From contig OY743190.1 in the NCBI GenBank assembly GCA_963555705.1, positions 22,389,491-22,453,490 on the forward strand: a stretch of 64,000 bases of DNA. Reading direction: 5' to 3'. How positions within the stretch are numbered: position 1 is the first letter of the stretch; the number at the start of each line of letters is the position of its first letter. The stretch comes from Ligustrum vulgare. Taxonomy: Eukaryota > Streptophyta > Magnoliopsida > Lamiales > Oleaceae. The position numbers and the translations under genes were made by a program. The notes under the pieces are model-generated. The model was not told the origin of the DNA, did no database searches, and saw only the letters and a program-made list of their open reading frames with translations. Shown here one piece after another: positions 45,137-56,354 of this stretch.

Positions 45137-45235
45137 CCACACATTCTCCTAAAAATACTATTCCAAACCACAATTTCCCTAAGAACTGGGGGCCAAAAGG
45201 GGGCTAAAACTTTTTAAAATCATACATAATTCAAT
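45137..45235. mobile_element. Tourist-like MITE, right half
   Basis: CCACACATTCTCCTAAAAAT continues the MITE broken at 40,867, then a more diverged stretch with GGGGGCCAAAAGGGGGCT follows. Confidence 0.55.
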
Positions 45236-45940
45236 TGTAATCAATTTATTAATTATTTTAATAGAAATCTATACATAATAGACTTTGATGGACTTTTTGG
45301 TGGAAAGTATAAGCAAGAAGATTCTTTATTTCTCTTCTATTTATCCTAGGAATTTCAAAAGACTTTCAATGATTTTCTCAATTTTCCAGTCCCCTCGAAA
45401 CATCTATAGAAAATAACAAGACTCTAACACCAACCCACTTCCAATCCTATTCATCCCTACCCAATGCAGTTCTCTATCATAAGATTATTTTCCCCATTTT
45501 CAGCACAAATTATTTCTCTCTCCTAAAACTATTTATTTATCCATTTCACACCCAATCTTTCAAACCATTATAATTTATATTCACATTTTGCAATGTATCT
45601 GTGCTTTGAGTTTTTCGTCTATATAGGAAACTATGTTTTTTCTTGCTTTTATTTACTTGTTAAGTGATTTATGCATTATGGTTGGGGTTGTATGTAGATG
45701 TGATGGGGAATGAGATTGGTAAAACATATTTGTGATTCGTTTGACACATAATTATTATTAACTAGTAATATTCATGTGGTGGGAAAACCAATATATTAAT
45801 ATTGGAAAAATCAATTTAGTGATATTCAATTTTTTTTTTCAATTGAAAAGGTAAAAGTATATAAAAGTCTTTAGTCTATGAAATTATTTTAAATGAAAGT
45901 TTACAAAATTTTATGAATGTCTATAAAAATTCATAAAAGT
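45236..45940. other. AT-rich interval
   Basis: No gene. Contains AAAGTC/GACTTT words at 45,270-45,300 and 45,860-45,935 like those at 40,600-40,745, so it may be the second half of a larger element split by the Athila-like insertion. Confidence 0.35.
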
Positions 45941-45941
45941 C

Positions 45942-46270
45942 AATATGCGTCATTTTAGATATTCCCTAACATACTAACTTTTCAGGATGGAAACTTAGGA
46001 AAACTGGAAAAATATGCGAAATGTATCATTTTAGATACTTCTCGACATACTTTTCATGATGTATACTTGGAAGACCTAAAAAATATGCGGAACATATCAT
46101 TTTATATATTTCCAGTATACTCAATTTCCAAGAAGAATATTTAAAAGACCTGAAAATTATGCGAAATTTATCATTTTATATACACCCCAACATACTTACT
46201 TTTCAGGATGTATAATCGGAAAAATTCCAAAACAATATTTGGAATTTATCTTTTTAGATGCCCCCCAGAA
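45942..46270. repeat. ~72-bp degenerate tandem array (about 4.5 units)
   Basis: Units begin AATATGCG (about 45,942, 46,013, 46,085 and 46,157) and carry CATTTTAGATA or CATTTTATATA, then CATACTTACTTTTCAGGATG or a variant, then GGAAxAxx. Divergence between units is high, so the array is old. Confidence 0.75.
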
Positions 46271-46372
46271 GATTGTTATTGATTTAAAAAAAAAAAAAAA
46301 TTGTTTTACATTAAAAAGATTTTTTATACTATTTTAGCTGAATTTATTTTTATTTTTTTTTTATTTTTGGAA

Positions 46373-48225
46373 ATGGGAAAACCGGATTCTAAATACAAGG
46401 AAATTTTGAAGTCACCTGAAGGTAAGGAACTTTATTATCCTACACGGAGAGATTAAGTCCTTTATGAGAGAATTGATCAAATTAGAGAAAATGGGGAAGA
46501 ACACTTCATTATCGTGAAGAAATTTCTTACTCGTCAAAGTTTTTGGAATTATCACTCGGGATTCATAAGCATCTTATCAAGAAAAGTATTCATGAGCTGG
46601 CTTATGAAGTTTATATTGTTACTAAGGACTATTCTCGTCAAGATTCTATTTATCGAGCTCTGTATGAAGTTTTATGCTCGGAGACCAATACTTTTGTAAA
46701 ATCTATGGAGAGATCAGCATTTCACTTTGGGATATCCAAGAGATCACTGGGCTTTCCATCAAAGGTGACTATTACGAGGAGGTAGTACAAAATCTTTTGG
46801 AATTAGCAAACCCGCTCCCAAAAGCTTTTTTTATTTATGTTTAAAGCATTTTTAATGATTGTTGCAAGAAGAAGAGTGATTGCAAATACCACAGTGACTG
46901 GATTTATTTTTGGTTCAAAACTGATGATTGTATTCCAAATCCAAGGAAAAGCAAGACATTTAAGTAGCTATGGAATCAAACTTTAGTAGTCTAAAACAAA
47001 AATATAGAGACCTATTTTCCAGAAAAATCACATGATATTATGCACAGGGACAAGGGTTACTAGAATTCTTCTTTATCTGTTGAAGAACAAGAAGAATTGG
47101 ACATAGCAAACTATCTTTCCCTTTGACTTTGTTGTTTTATCTTTTCTTCTAGAGATAACTATCTCAAGGTAGAAACCTTTAAAGTGGCTTCCAAAATGGC
47201 TACAAAATCGACTTATGACTTGGTCCATCCTATCTTACCTTACATTTATAGAGGAATTATAGAGTCAAAAATTGCACGACTGTTCATGACATTGGATTAG
47301 CCAAATATACATTTCCTGGACATTTTTGTATGTCTGGGCTGCAACTTATTTTGTTCGGGGCATCTATGACAACATTGACATGAGCATTGGTCGCCTTATT
47401 ATTTGAATATATGCTAGGGCTTTAAATCATTTCCAACATTGAGAGGTTGATGCATTTGATTGTTGAGAACTTATTTGCAAAAGAATGGACTCCAATTAAT
47501 TTTGTGGAATCCTATTCATCTACTTCATGGTGGTATAAACACAGACAATAATGAGAGGTCTATAGAGACTTCAGAGTTTATGATGTGTATCCGAACAGGG
47601 TTCTTTCTTACCATCGTGGCAATAATTTTTTTCATTCTTGAGCCCTATAATCCTCATAAATTTGTAAAACAACAAGGCTTTAGGAAAATCATTCAGGGTC
47701 ACCAAAACAAATGACGTTTCCATCCAATTCGATCACTCTTTACTATGCTTGGTTATCTTTGACACAAGTAGGGAGCAGATGTATGTTTAACTTTCCATGA
47801 CGTATATTTCATGTTCTAGGGCACGTTGATGATATAAAACATCAAGTTGATACATCATACAAGGTTTGGTAGGAGGATAAAGTACTTCTTGGTCTGAACA
47901 AGATTAAAGTGCAAGATTTATTATCCAACGAGGATAATAACTATGTACTAGGTCAATCCATATTTGTACCCAAAGATACAGGAAAACATAATGCAAATGA
48001 ATTGGATGCCTCTTGTGTAGTTTCCCAAAAAATTCTTTAGAAAATATTTTTGATGTTCAAAAATGAAAAAGGTATTATGAAAATTAAAATAATACATTCC
48101 TTCATGGATCACGCTTACACTTCAAAGCATGTAGAGAAAGTACATGAGCCAATTATAATTTTAGAAAGTAGTGGCTCTAAGGACAAGACACCTCAAGAAC
48201 TTGATGTAATACTTCTATGAAGAAC
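46373..48225 (+). pseudogene. Plant-mobile-domain (PMD, aminotransferase-like) pseudogene
   Basis: From ATG 46,373 the frame reads MGKPDSKYKEILKSPEGKEL, hits a stop at 46,442 and continues VLYERIDQIRENG. Across frames follow the PMD marks: ETNTF, GEISISLWDIQEITGLSIKG and DYYEEVVQNLLE near 46,680-46,810; LPKAF; then ETFKVASKMA and HPILPYIYRGI near 47,190-47,265. PMD proteins include plant MAIL1/MAIN and many transposon-borne copies. Many frameshifts and stops make this copy dead. No introns are obvious. It lies between an old tandem array and an LTR fragment, which favours a transposon origin. Confidence 0.65.
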
Positions 48226-48517
48226 AATAGTCCTAGAGATCAGGTAAATTTATTCATCATTTTTAAAGATGGTTATTTACATCTTATTTGATGTTTCAAA
48301 TTTTGAACTTCAAATTCCTCTTTCTCAAATATTGCCTTGAAAGCGGTCAATACGACCAAAAAGTCTGAAGTTTGTTCTAAAACATCTAGACCTAACTTGA
48401 GAACTCCAAATGTATCCTCTGTTGATGAAAATTTGGGCACGTCACCTTGAACACATAACACATGTATACATCTTCATTTTCAGCTTACTTAATCGTCTAA
48501 TAAACTAGTATAAGTTT
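48226..48517. other. Short interval without a feature
   Basis: Tail of the PMD pseudogene region; no motif. A 62-codon minus-strand frame (48461-48273) has no recognisable product. Confidence 0.3.
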
Positions 48518-49008
48518 TGATGCGAACCCCTTTGGCGTTTGGACCAAAAATTCCCATAACAATTTAGTATCAAACCCAAGAAAGGTAAAATAGTAAAATG
48601 AGTGATAAAACACCTTAACCAAATTTTATCTCAACCAAAATTCAAGCATTAAATAACCCTAGCCCAATGGATGAAGAGTAAACAAATTCCAAGGTGGCGG
48701 AAATCAACAACAATCACAAGAATAAAATGTACTCTAGATTTAGTTGAAGAAAATCCAAAGAGTTACAAGAGCAAGAAAATGGTTTTACCTCCCCAAGGTG
48801 TCTTCACAAGACCATTCCTTATGAACATTCCAAGTTAATGTTTCTAGGGTTTTTGGAAGTCTATTTATAGTACAAGGAATAAAGGAACTTAGAAAAATAA
48901 AGAAAGCCCGAAAATAGGTTGAAAACTCACGAAAATATGTCTTCTGAACTGTCATACGATCGCGTGGAGATCACAAAAATTCACTGCCTCTGAAACGCGA
49001 GCGATCAC
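48518..49008 (-). mobile_element. LTR fragment with GCGATCGC-type words, minus orientation
   Basis: The left edge TGATGCGAACCCC looks like an LTR end. A minus-strand TATA box CTATAAATAG lies at 48861-48870, and upstream of it on that strand are ACGATCGC (48956-48963), GAGATCAC (48967-48974) and GCGATCAC (49001-49008). The order is like the LTRs at 1.1-2.4 kb, but the other sequence is different. It is cut at 49,008 by the Cassandra sequence. Confidence 0.5.
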
Positions 49009-49202
49009 GAGTCTTTTCAGCATGCTTTGTCCTCATTCGTACGCTCCCCGATAAAACTTCCCAGGAGGTCACCCATCCCAAAACTTCTCCAAGCCAAGCA
49101 CGCTTAATTGTGGAGTTTCAAACGATGGACTTCCGAAAAAGAAGGTGCACCTTGTTGGTACGAGTAGTACTTATCATTTTTTTTAAGCTTTCTTAGTCGG
49201 CA
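49009..49202 (-). repeat. Cassandra 3' LTR (truncated)
   Basis: Matches 49,430-49,621 from CACGAGTCTTTTCAGCAT to CTTAGTCGG. The 5S-like stretch (about 49,024-49,155) has ACTTCCCAGGAGGTCACCCA and CAAGCACGCTTAA, which is 5S rRNA in reverse complement. The first bases on the minus strand (TGCCGACTAAG) lack the AATACC seen in the other LTR. Confidence 0.85.
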
Positions 49203-49215
49203 ATCACCCCCTGTT
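49203..49215 (-). other. Polypurine tract of Cassandra
   Basis: AACAGGGGGTGAT on the minus strand directly before the 3' LTR. Confidence 0.75.
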
Positions 49216-49336
49216 AAACTCGCGACGTTCTCGTCGCGCTTAACCCATCTGAGGATCTGTTGCCAGGCATTGGGATTCTAGATGTGGCACCCTCCCTATG
49301 GCGTCGCACTTAGTTCCCGATTTTCGACTGGCGGTC

Positions 49337-49349
49337 GGCTCTGATACCA
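49337..49349 (-). other. Primer-binding site of Cassandra (tRNA-iMet)
   Basis: The minus strand reads TGGTATCAGAGCC, two bases from the 5' LTR end. Confidence 0.9.
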
Positions 49350-49351
49350 TA

Positions 49352-49621
49352 TGTAACTACCCAAGTCCCACTTAATGGGCTGTCTGACCGTTAGATGACA
49401 GCGTACCGTCCCCACTATACCAACACGAGTCTTTTCAGCATATTTTGTCCTCACTCACACTCTCCCCGAGAAAACTTCCCAGGAGGTCACTCATCCCAGA
49501 ATTTCTCCAAGTCAAGCACGCTTAACTGTGAAGTTTCTAACGATGGACCACCGGAAAAGAATGTACACCTTGTTGGAATGAGTAGTACCTTCTTTTAAGC
49601 TTTCTTAGTCGGGGTATTACA
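49352..49621 (-). repeat. Cassandra 5' LTR with 5S rRNA-like sequence
   Basis: 270 bp, from TGTAACTACCC to GGGGTATTACA on the plus strand, complete. 5S-like DNA lies at about 49,432-49,579 (CTTCCCAGGAGGTCACTCAT, CAAGCACGCTTAACTGTG). On the minus strand it would carry the 5S internal pol III promoter elements, as described for Cassandra. Confidence 0.9.
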
Positions 49622-50359
49622 TTTAAAATTTGTATCTCTTGAAATGTATTCTTAGGCTACCTTATACGAAGAAACTGGAGTTGGGATGATTTCTTCTTCC
49701 ATGTGTATATATAGTTCATAATCAATCCATTGTTGCAGTGAAAAAAAAATGATAAACATCATTTGACAATTTATCTGGATTTTATAATCAAGATGTCAAT
49801 TGTAATCTGGCGTAAAAAAAATGCTTATCATGGATGTGAAGTTTGAACTCAGAACAACATTTGATTATAAATATCTAAGAAAAATTGAGATGTCTAATAT
49901 AGGTTCCCTACTAAGGTATGATTATTTAAGACACACAAGATATCATTTTTAATTAGAATAATGTCTGATCAAGAAAATTGTTTGAAATCAGTGCCTTCAA
50001 ATTTCTGCTCAACAAATTGATTCATAGTGCTGTTAATCTCGAAGTAACACACATATTTCTTTAAATTATAAAACCACCACAAATCATCATCTTAATTTTG
50101 ATACTACCTAATGAGACGTGCTCATCGATTTGATGGAACAAAAACAATAACAACATGCCCTTGTGATTTCTTTTCATCGTTTGACATAGTAAACACATGA
50201 TAATAAAATGGATTCAGAAATATAATAAAATAAGTCAAGGCGAACAAAATACAATACATATTTACAGAATATAAACTTATGTTTGCGCAAACCTTGTGAC
50301 ATTTTTGTAAACTGTAAAAACTAAAATTTCACTTTAAAATTCGAATACAAGGTAAATAT

Positions 50360-50378
50360 GTGTGTGTGTGTGTGTGTG
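50360..50378. repeat. (GT)n microsatellite
   Basis: About nine GT units at the left edge of the extra sequence in the Helitron copy. Confidence 0.9.
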
Positions 50379-50899
50379 GAGATCCATTTGTAAATATATA
50401 CTCAAGGAGGACAATGAGCCAATCGTATGGGGCGGGCTCAATCTATGGCAAATATAAGAGGTAGCTTGGGCTTGGGCTAGAACCTATAATTCTAGCTCTA
50501 CTTCGGATTTATTTCTAGCTTCTGAGCTTTTCTTTTCAAAAACGAGTATGAAACATACACACACCCGCCTACCCGCACGCCCGAGTTTTATATATATAAA
50601 AACCAACTTAAAACATAAAACAAATGCTCTTTTCAAGAAATTTGCACTTTGAAATTTCAACGTAAAATTTAATACAATTAATATTTTAGAAAAATAAATT
50701 TACACGCATCATATTTCAATAATTGATTTTTTGAATAAAGAAGTGAATCTTCATAGCACTCTATTTTTATAGGTGTGGTGAGAATATAATAAGCGTAAAA
50801 TTAATATTTGACAATGAAACATAAAATTGTAATATGACTAATAGAGAATAAAATTTTTAATATAGAAAGTGAAAATGATTTTCTAATTTTTTATTTTAT

Positions 50900-52081
50900 T
50901 TTATTTTTTGTATACAAGTAAAAAAGTTAATTCAAGGAATACACATTTTATTTTTCTCTTTCTCATATTAGTTAAATGATGTTTATGAACTTTAAATTAT
51001 CTGAGAGTTATTATGTTTATTTAAAAGATTTTTAGTAAAAAAGTGAAGCGTTTAGATTTTAAATATATGAAAAATATTTTTTATCGACAATACGATTACA
51101 AAATAAATAAAATGATAAAAAAAATTGTACATTAATTAAAATTAACAGTAAATATGATATTATTAAAATGTTTGAGGGTAAAATAACAAATAAAAAAAAA
51201 TCACCCTCTAAGGTCTTTTAGAAGTAGACATTTTTTTCTTTTTTCATTTTAATTGAAGGATGTAGTAGAAACTATAAATTATATGAGAGTTATTGGTTTT
51301 ATTTAAAAGATTTTTGGAGAGAAAGTGAAGAATTTAGATTGTAAATGTATGAAAAATATTTTTATTGACAATACAAAAATAAAAACAAATAATATATTAA
51401 GAAATGTACATTAATCAAAAATGGTACATATGAAATTATTAAAAAGATGCGAGGGTAAAATAGTCAACAAAAAGTTTCTCCTTTAAGGGACTTTTAAAAA
51501 TAGGTTTTTTTTTTTGTAAAAAATATATATTATTATATGCATGTAAAAAAGTTAATTTAAAAAGTACACATTTTTTCTTTTTCTCATATTAATTGAAAGG
51601 TGTATTAGAAACTATAAATTATATGAGAGTTCTTGGTTTTATTTAAAAGGTTTTTAGTGGTAAAGTGAAGAGTTTATATTGTAAATGTATGAATTATATT
51701 TTTATTGACAATATGAAAATAAAAGGAAATAAAATATTAAAAAATGTACATTAATTAAACTAGGGTTGAATAAGAAATTATTAAAAAGAAGCGATGTTAA
51801 AATAGTACAAAAAAGTTTCTCCCTTCAAGGGATTTTTAAAATTATTTTTTTTAAAAATAATTATATGCAAGTAAAAAAATTAATTAAAGAAGTATACATT
51901 TTTCCTTTTCTTATTAATTGACACAATAAAAAATTAAGTTTATCCTACAAAATTTCCACATAAAAAATAAAATTGTATGCGGAGTCTACTTTTTCTTAAA
52001 AAATGACTTTTTGTAGATATAAGAATTTGATTCCAAAAATATTTATATTTAAACTACTTTTACTTTAAAGTTTTTTAGTCT
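50900..52081 (-). repeat. ~300-bp tandem modules derived from the Helitron 5' end (first block)
   Basis: Modules run about 50,905-51,231, 51,232-51,515 (start missing), 51,520-51,848 and 51,850-52,081 (diverged, cut by the LTR). Each has GTAAAAAAGTTAATTxAAG, TTAATTGAAxGxTG, GAGAGTT, GATTTTTAGTGxxAAAGTGA, TTTATTGACAATACGAAAAT, ACATTAATTAAAA and ends AAGTTTCTCCxTTxAxGGxC before TTTTAAAAGTAG. The Helitron at 59,269 has only one such module. Confidence 0.75.
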
Positions 52082-52086
52082 GAGAG
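52082..52086. other. Target-site duplication GAGAG (left)
   Basis: GAGAG recurs at 54928-54932. Confidence 0.8.
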
Positions 52087-53416
52087 TGTAGCGACCAAGA
52101 AATTTTCACGTATTAAATAATTATTTTAAATTATGAAAAACTTGCCACTGCGATCTCACCCATTTTTAATTTAAAGTTATGACGTGTCGTCTAGCCGAGT
52201 AGAAAAATATCAAGTCCAATTCGATTTTAATTAATTCCGAGTTTCTAAAATTATTTAATTATATAATTTATTTATTTATTTAAATTATTCTTTTCAAATC
52301 GTTTTAAATTCAAAATTGTGTAAGCTCATGTTATCAGATTCATTTTTCTGACTCAGTTGATTTTACGCTTATTATTTTCTCAAATTCCGTTCCTTACTTG
52401 TCAAAATTCCCAAAATATTCCAACATAACCCATACTTCCACCAACTCCCACCAACATCAACTCATACCTCACCATCTACATCAAATCCCACACTACACAA
52501 CCCATTCCCTGCCAGATTCCCTCACATTTCCCAACCCCCCTTCTTATCATCATTCGAATTCCCCTCTCTCTGCACAAACAAACTCTGATTCCCAGCAACA
52601 AAGCTTCAACGGTAAGAATTTCCTCAACCTTGGCTAATATTATTCACAGCAAACTCATCTGAGATTTATTACCCAGCCACCATTTTCGTCCATGTCCTGC
52701 AATCTCCACCTCCTCTGTTTGAGCTCCATTCACAACCAAGCTGCCACATGCAACGCCAAATCGAATCATGAACATCACCACCATCATCGCTATTGAGCAG
52801 CCACCACCACTGCAGTGTTACCCACAACCGGCCTCACCTCAAACCACACCAACCCACCATCACTGCTGAACCTCAACCTCACAACCTAGCACCACCATTT
52901 GAATCATCGTCATCATCACCACAACCAACTCACTGCCCTTACACCATCTCCACCGCTTTCCTGAACCACCACCTCACAGCACCACCACATCCGCCGCCAA
53001 CCACCACAGCCAACCTCCAATCCTCGCACCACCGGAGCCAATATCACACCTCCACTGCCTCATCGCTCCACCACCAACACACGTAGGCCACAACCACCAC
53101 CACTTACACACCAAAGCCGCCACCTCCATCAAGCCATAACCGGTCAACCCAACTCCAATCTCAGCCAAAATCAAACACAAAACCAAAGAAATAAGTTTCC
53201 CAACCACTTACCTCGATCGTCGACTTCTTTGACAGGATTTTTCGTCGGAGACCGCAGCCAATAAGCCTCGATTTCACCTTGAATCAGCACCAAACCTTAC
53301 CTCTTTTTGCTACCACCTCTTCCTCCTTGCTACAGCCACACGATGACGGTGGTACAGTCGTGGAATCGCCGACGGATTGACGCCGCTAGTGCACCTCCAC
53401 CGAACGCTAGCACCTC

Positions 53417-53447
<31 letters not shown>

Positions 53448-54927
53448 CCCCCCTCCCTCCTCTGATTAATATGAAATGGGGGAGAGGGAGTAAATTTTTT
53501 ATATTTTGATTTGTGAAAATTTGCACATTAGTCCCCCAAGTTTTTAAAGTTATTTAATTAAGCCCTTTTGGTTTTAAAACTAATCATTTCAGTCCTTTTA
53601 GTTTTTAAATAATTTTAAACAATCCCTTCATTTTAAAAATCAATTATTTCAATCCCTACAGTTTAATAACTATTTTGAGTTTCAACCCAAGTTTTAAAAA
53701 TTTACATTTTGGTCCACAAAGTTCCAAATGTTTCATTTCGGTCCATGAGTTCAAATATTTTAAAACTCTATCCTTTAATTTAAAAATCTGATTATTTCAT
53801 CTTGAATATTTTAATAGCGTTTTACTCGAGTCCTGAAAGTTTTGAAAAATTACATTTTAGTCCCTTAAGTTTAAAAGTGTTCATTTTAGTCCCTTAACTT
53901 TCAAATCATCAATTTCAGTCCCTAAATTTTAATATATCATTTTTAAACTATAAAATTCGAAAGACTAATTTAAATTATTTTCTGTTTGGCTGGACGAAGC
54001 GTACGAAGATTTAAAAGATTTGAAGTCATTCTCGCTCAACCACACTCGTTAAGTTTAAGGTAGACTCGTCCCTATTAATTGATTTAAATTATGATTGCAT
54101 GTGAATGTGTATGTTATGTGATTTATGTGAAAGTTATTTTCATGAAATGAGACGAGAATATATTTCTTCGGAAATATTTATGTTGTTATACTTGTCATAA
54201 CTTATATGATTTTATGCATGAAAAAGAAGAGAATATTTTGCAAGATAAATGATGATGTTATGCATAACTTTTGTGCCTTAAGTGCACGAGAAGAGATCTA
54301 CCCACACCCGATGATTTTAAAGATCCTATGATTTTCAAAGAGAAACCATGTGCTTTAGTGCACGAGAAGAGATCTACTCGTACTCGATGATTTTAAAGAG
54401 CATATGATTTTCAAAGAGATGCCATGTGCTTTAATGCACGAGAAGAGATCTACCAAAGCCCTATGATTTCTAAAGAGCCTGCGTTTATGTGTTCAATTAT
54501 AATGCAGGTTTATTCATTGGCGATGAGTCTACTGAGTATTTCTATGAAATGCTCATTTCTATTTTAACAATATTTGTAGATTTCGGAGAGGGTGGTCGGA
54601 GAGGGTGGCAAGTGATGGACGACGGTGACAATAGTCATTAAATAATCGAAAATCTTGATTTGATGACCCGTATTTCCAAACGTTGGTAATTATGAGATTT
54701 TCAATTATTTGAGAATTTATGACATTGTCAAATGTTTTGTAATATTAATGGTTCGATTTATTATTTGAAATTATTTCATAAATATATTCAAATTTTATCG
54801 ACCATTGCAATTTATTTAATTTTGCCAAAAAATGAATTTCAACTATTTCTTCCGCTAAAATATTATTTTAAAAGCTAGACCGGACGATAACGTGGTGAAC
54901 CGGGAAATTAGAACTCGAGGCCCTATA
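52087..54927 (+). mobile_element. Solo LTR (2,841 bp), Tekay-like, plus orientation
   Basis: Starts TGTAGCGACCAAGAAATTTT, close to the LTR start of the element at 26,949 (TGTAGCGACCAAGAATTTTT), and ends GGCCCTATA. GAGAG flanks it and the Helitron modules continue on both sides. Contents: a CCACCA-rich stretch (52,390-53,190), a CT run near 53,415-53,445, degenerate ~35-bp repeats with AGTCCCTxAAGTTT (53,520-53,950), and a 76/77-bp tandem triplet (54,273-54,490). Open frames here (for example 52,398-52,637 and 52,793-53,086) are low-complexity and are not genes. Confidence 0.8.
54273..54495. repeat. 76/77-bp tandem triplet in the solo LTR
   Basis: GTGCCTTAAGTGCACGAGAA at 54,273, GTGCTTTAGTGCACGAGAAG at 54,350 and GTGCTTTAATGCACGAGAAG at 54,426, each followed by AGATCTAC and a GATTTTxAAAGA part. 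Confidence 0.9.
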
Positions 54928-54932
54928 GAGAG

Positions 54933-55440
54933 AAAGTGAAATGTACGAAAAATATTTTTATTGACAATACGAAAATAAAATAAATAAAATATTAAAAAAT
55001 GTACAATAATTAAAATCAAAGGTGAATATGAAATTATTAAAAAGATGAGAATGTAAAAAAGTCCAAAAAAGTTTCTCCCTTTAAGAGACTTTTAAAAGTA
55101 GTTTTTTTTGTTAAAAAAGAAAATTATTATATGCATGTAAAAAAAAAAAAAAAAATTAATTCAAGAAGTACACATTTTTTTTCTTTTTCTCATATTAATT
55201 GAAAGATGTATTAGAAATTATAAATTATATGAGAGTTATTGGTTTTATTTAAATGATTTTTAGTGAGAAAGTGAAGAGTTTAGATTATAAATGTATAAAA
55301 AATATTTTTATTAACAATACGAAAATTAAAAGAAATGAAATATTAAAAAATATACATTAATTAAAACTAAGGATAAATATGAAATTTTAAAAAAGATGTG
55401 AGGCTAAAAACGTCCAAAAAATTTTTTCCCTTTAATTAAC
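54933..55440 (-). mobile_element. Helitron copy, minus orientation, part 2 (tandem modules)
   Basis: Continues the module interrupted at 52,081 (AAAGTGAAATGTACGAAAAA..) to about 55,100, then one further complete module to about 55,430. An A-run lies at 55,138-55,156. After AACTCGTCTGTTATGAG the similarity ends; the expected terminal GA of the Helitron 5' end is not recognisable. Confidence 0.65.
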
Positions 55441-55711
55441 TCGTCTGTTATGAGAAAATAAAAAGGCCAGGCAGACTTTTAGATTCGGTTTTGAAATTTT
55501 TTGAAGACTTTTGAGTTTTTGAGATATAGTATGGTTGAAATATAAATACGAGGTTCGGTAATATTGTAACAATTATAAATTATTTTTTTTATATCTTTCA
55601 AAGTAAAATGTGTGAGTGAAAAATAGAGAGAAAATGTGGTGATTTAAAATATAGTTTGAAAAATTATATTGTTCTTAAATTGAGCCTTCTTTCGGCGACT
55701 CTCTAATTTAA
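55441..55711. other. AT-rich interval
   Basis: No gene. Contains AGACTTTTAGATT and GAAGACTTTTGAG words and a partial MITE-like end (GAGCCTTCTTTCGGCGACT) just before the MITE at 55,712. Confidence 0.3.
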
Positions 55712-55887
55712 GATTGTGTTCGGCGGCCCTAAAAAAGTTATTGGAATTATAATTTTGATTTATTTTGATTTTCTAGGTAAAATTAAAAATTGGATAGAGA
55801 AAATGTGTGTGATTAAAAAAAATTTAAAAATTGTGTAAATTAATTTGGGCAATCATTGTCATTTTAATTTATCAACCAAACACAGCC
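55712..55887. mobile_element. Tourist-like MITE, 176 bp
   Basis: Ends GATTGTGTTCGGCGGCC and CAACCAAACACAGCC (reverse complement GGCTGTGTTTGGTTG), flanked by TAA at 55709-55711 and 55888-55890. Confidence 0.7.
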
Positions 55888-55890
55888 TAA

Positions 55891-56354
55891 ATAGGATGTT
55901 AAATTATACAATTTTTAAACTCATTTTTTAACTAAACATATTTTTTTTTTTAATTTTTAACCATATATTTTACTTACAAATTCAAATAAATCAATTTAAA
56001 CGAAATGAATGAAGTGTCAAACGAAAATTAATTGTAATAATTGCGTTAAAAACGTAAGCTAAAGTTGATGGAACCAGACAAAGCAAGCTCTTAAAAATCC
56101 CAGTGTCTTCATAGACTGACACCTACAACACATAAATGGCCATTCTGTAATGCCAGTCGAAAAGCCAACCCATTCCCATCTTTCACTGCCACCTTTGACC
56201 AGTCCTTCTGTGATTCCATTACATCTTTCTTTCACAACTCAGTAATAATACGGCAATTTGCATTTTTCGTTCCTACCTTTTACAAAATGTAACAAATTTG
56301 TCCTCAATCTTTTTCAGTAAAATCCATCAGTAACGTTTCAATTTATTTATTTAT
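55891..56354. other. Interval without a recognised feature
   Basis: AT-rich start, then 56,090-56,330 is less AT-rich and non-repetitive within this window, without an open frame. It may be unique genomic DNA. Confidence 0.3.

Larger units (their letters stand above)
49009..49621 (-). mobile_element. Cassandra TRIM retrotransposon, 3'-truncated
   Basis: Two direct LTR copies carry 5S rRNA-like DNA and enclose a 149-bp internal part with a tRNA-iMet primer site and a polypurine tract. On the minus strand: 5' LTR 49621-49352 starting TGTAATACCCCGACTAAGAA, primer site, internal sequence, polypurine tract, then 3' LTR 49202-49009 lacking its end. 5S-like LTRs, this LTR start and the lack of coding sequence are diagnostic for Cassandra. 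It is joined at 49,621 to Helitron DNA and at 49,009 to an LTR fragment. Confidence 0.9.
49622..52081 (-). mobile_element. Helitron copy, minus orientation, part 1 (3'-truncated)
   Basis: Aligns with the reverse complement of 60,665-59,269 throughout: GGCTACCTTAT, AAGAAACTGGAGTTGGGA, GATAAACATCATTTG, ATCGATTTGATGGAACAAAA and ACAATAACAAC occur in the same order. The 3' end with hairpin and CTAG is missing; the copy abuts Cassandra at 49,621. At about 50,355-50,590 it has an extra ~200 bp with a GT run and GGGCTTGGGCT words, absent from the partner. From about 50,900 the 5' part is tandemly repeated. A solo LTR at 52,087 interrupts it. Confidence 0.75.

Noticed and set aside
49024..49579. Possible genuine 5S rRNA genes
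   Set aside because: The 5S-like stretches are diverged, lie inside paired Cassandra LTRs, and have no 5S gene spacing or terminator context.
52398..53086. Proline/histidine/threonine-rich plus-strand frames
   Set aside because: They come from the CCACCA-rich part of a solo LTR with exact ends and target duplication; low-complexity composition.
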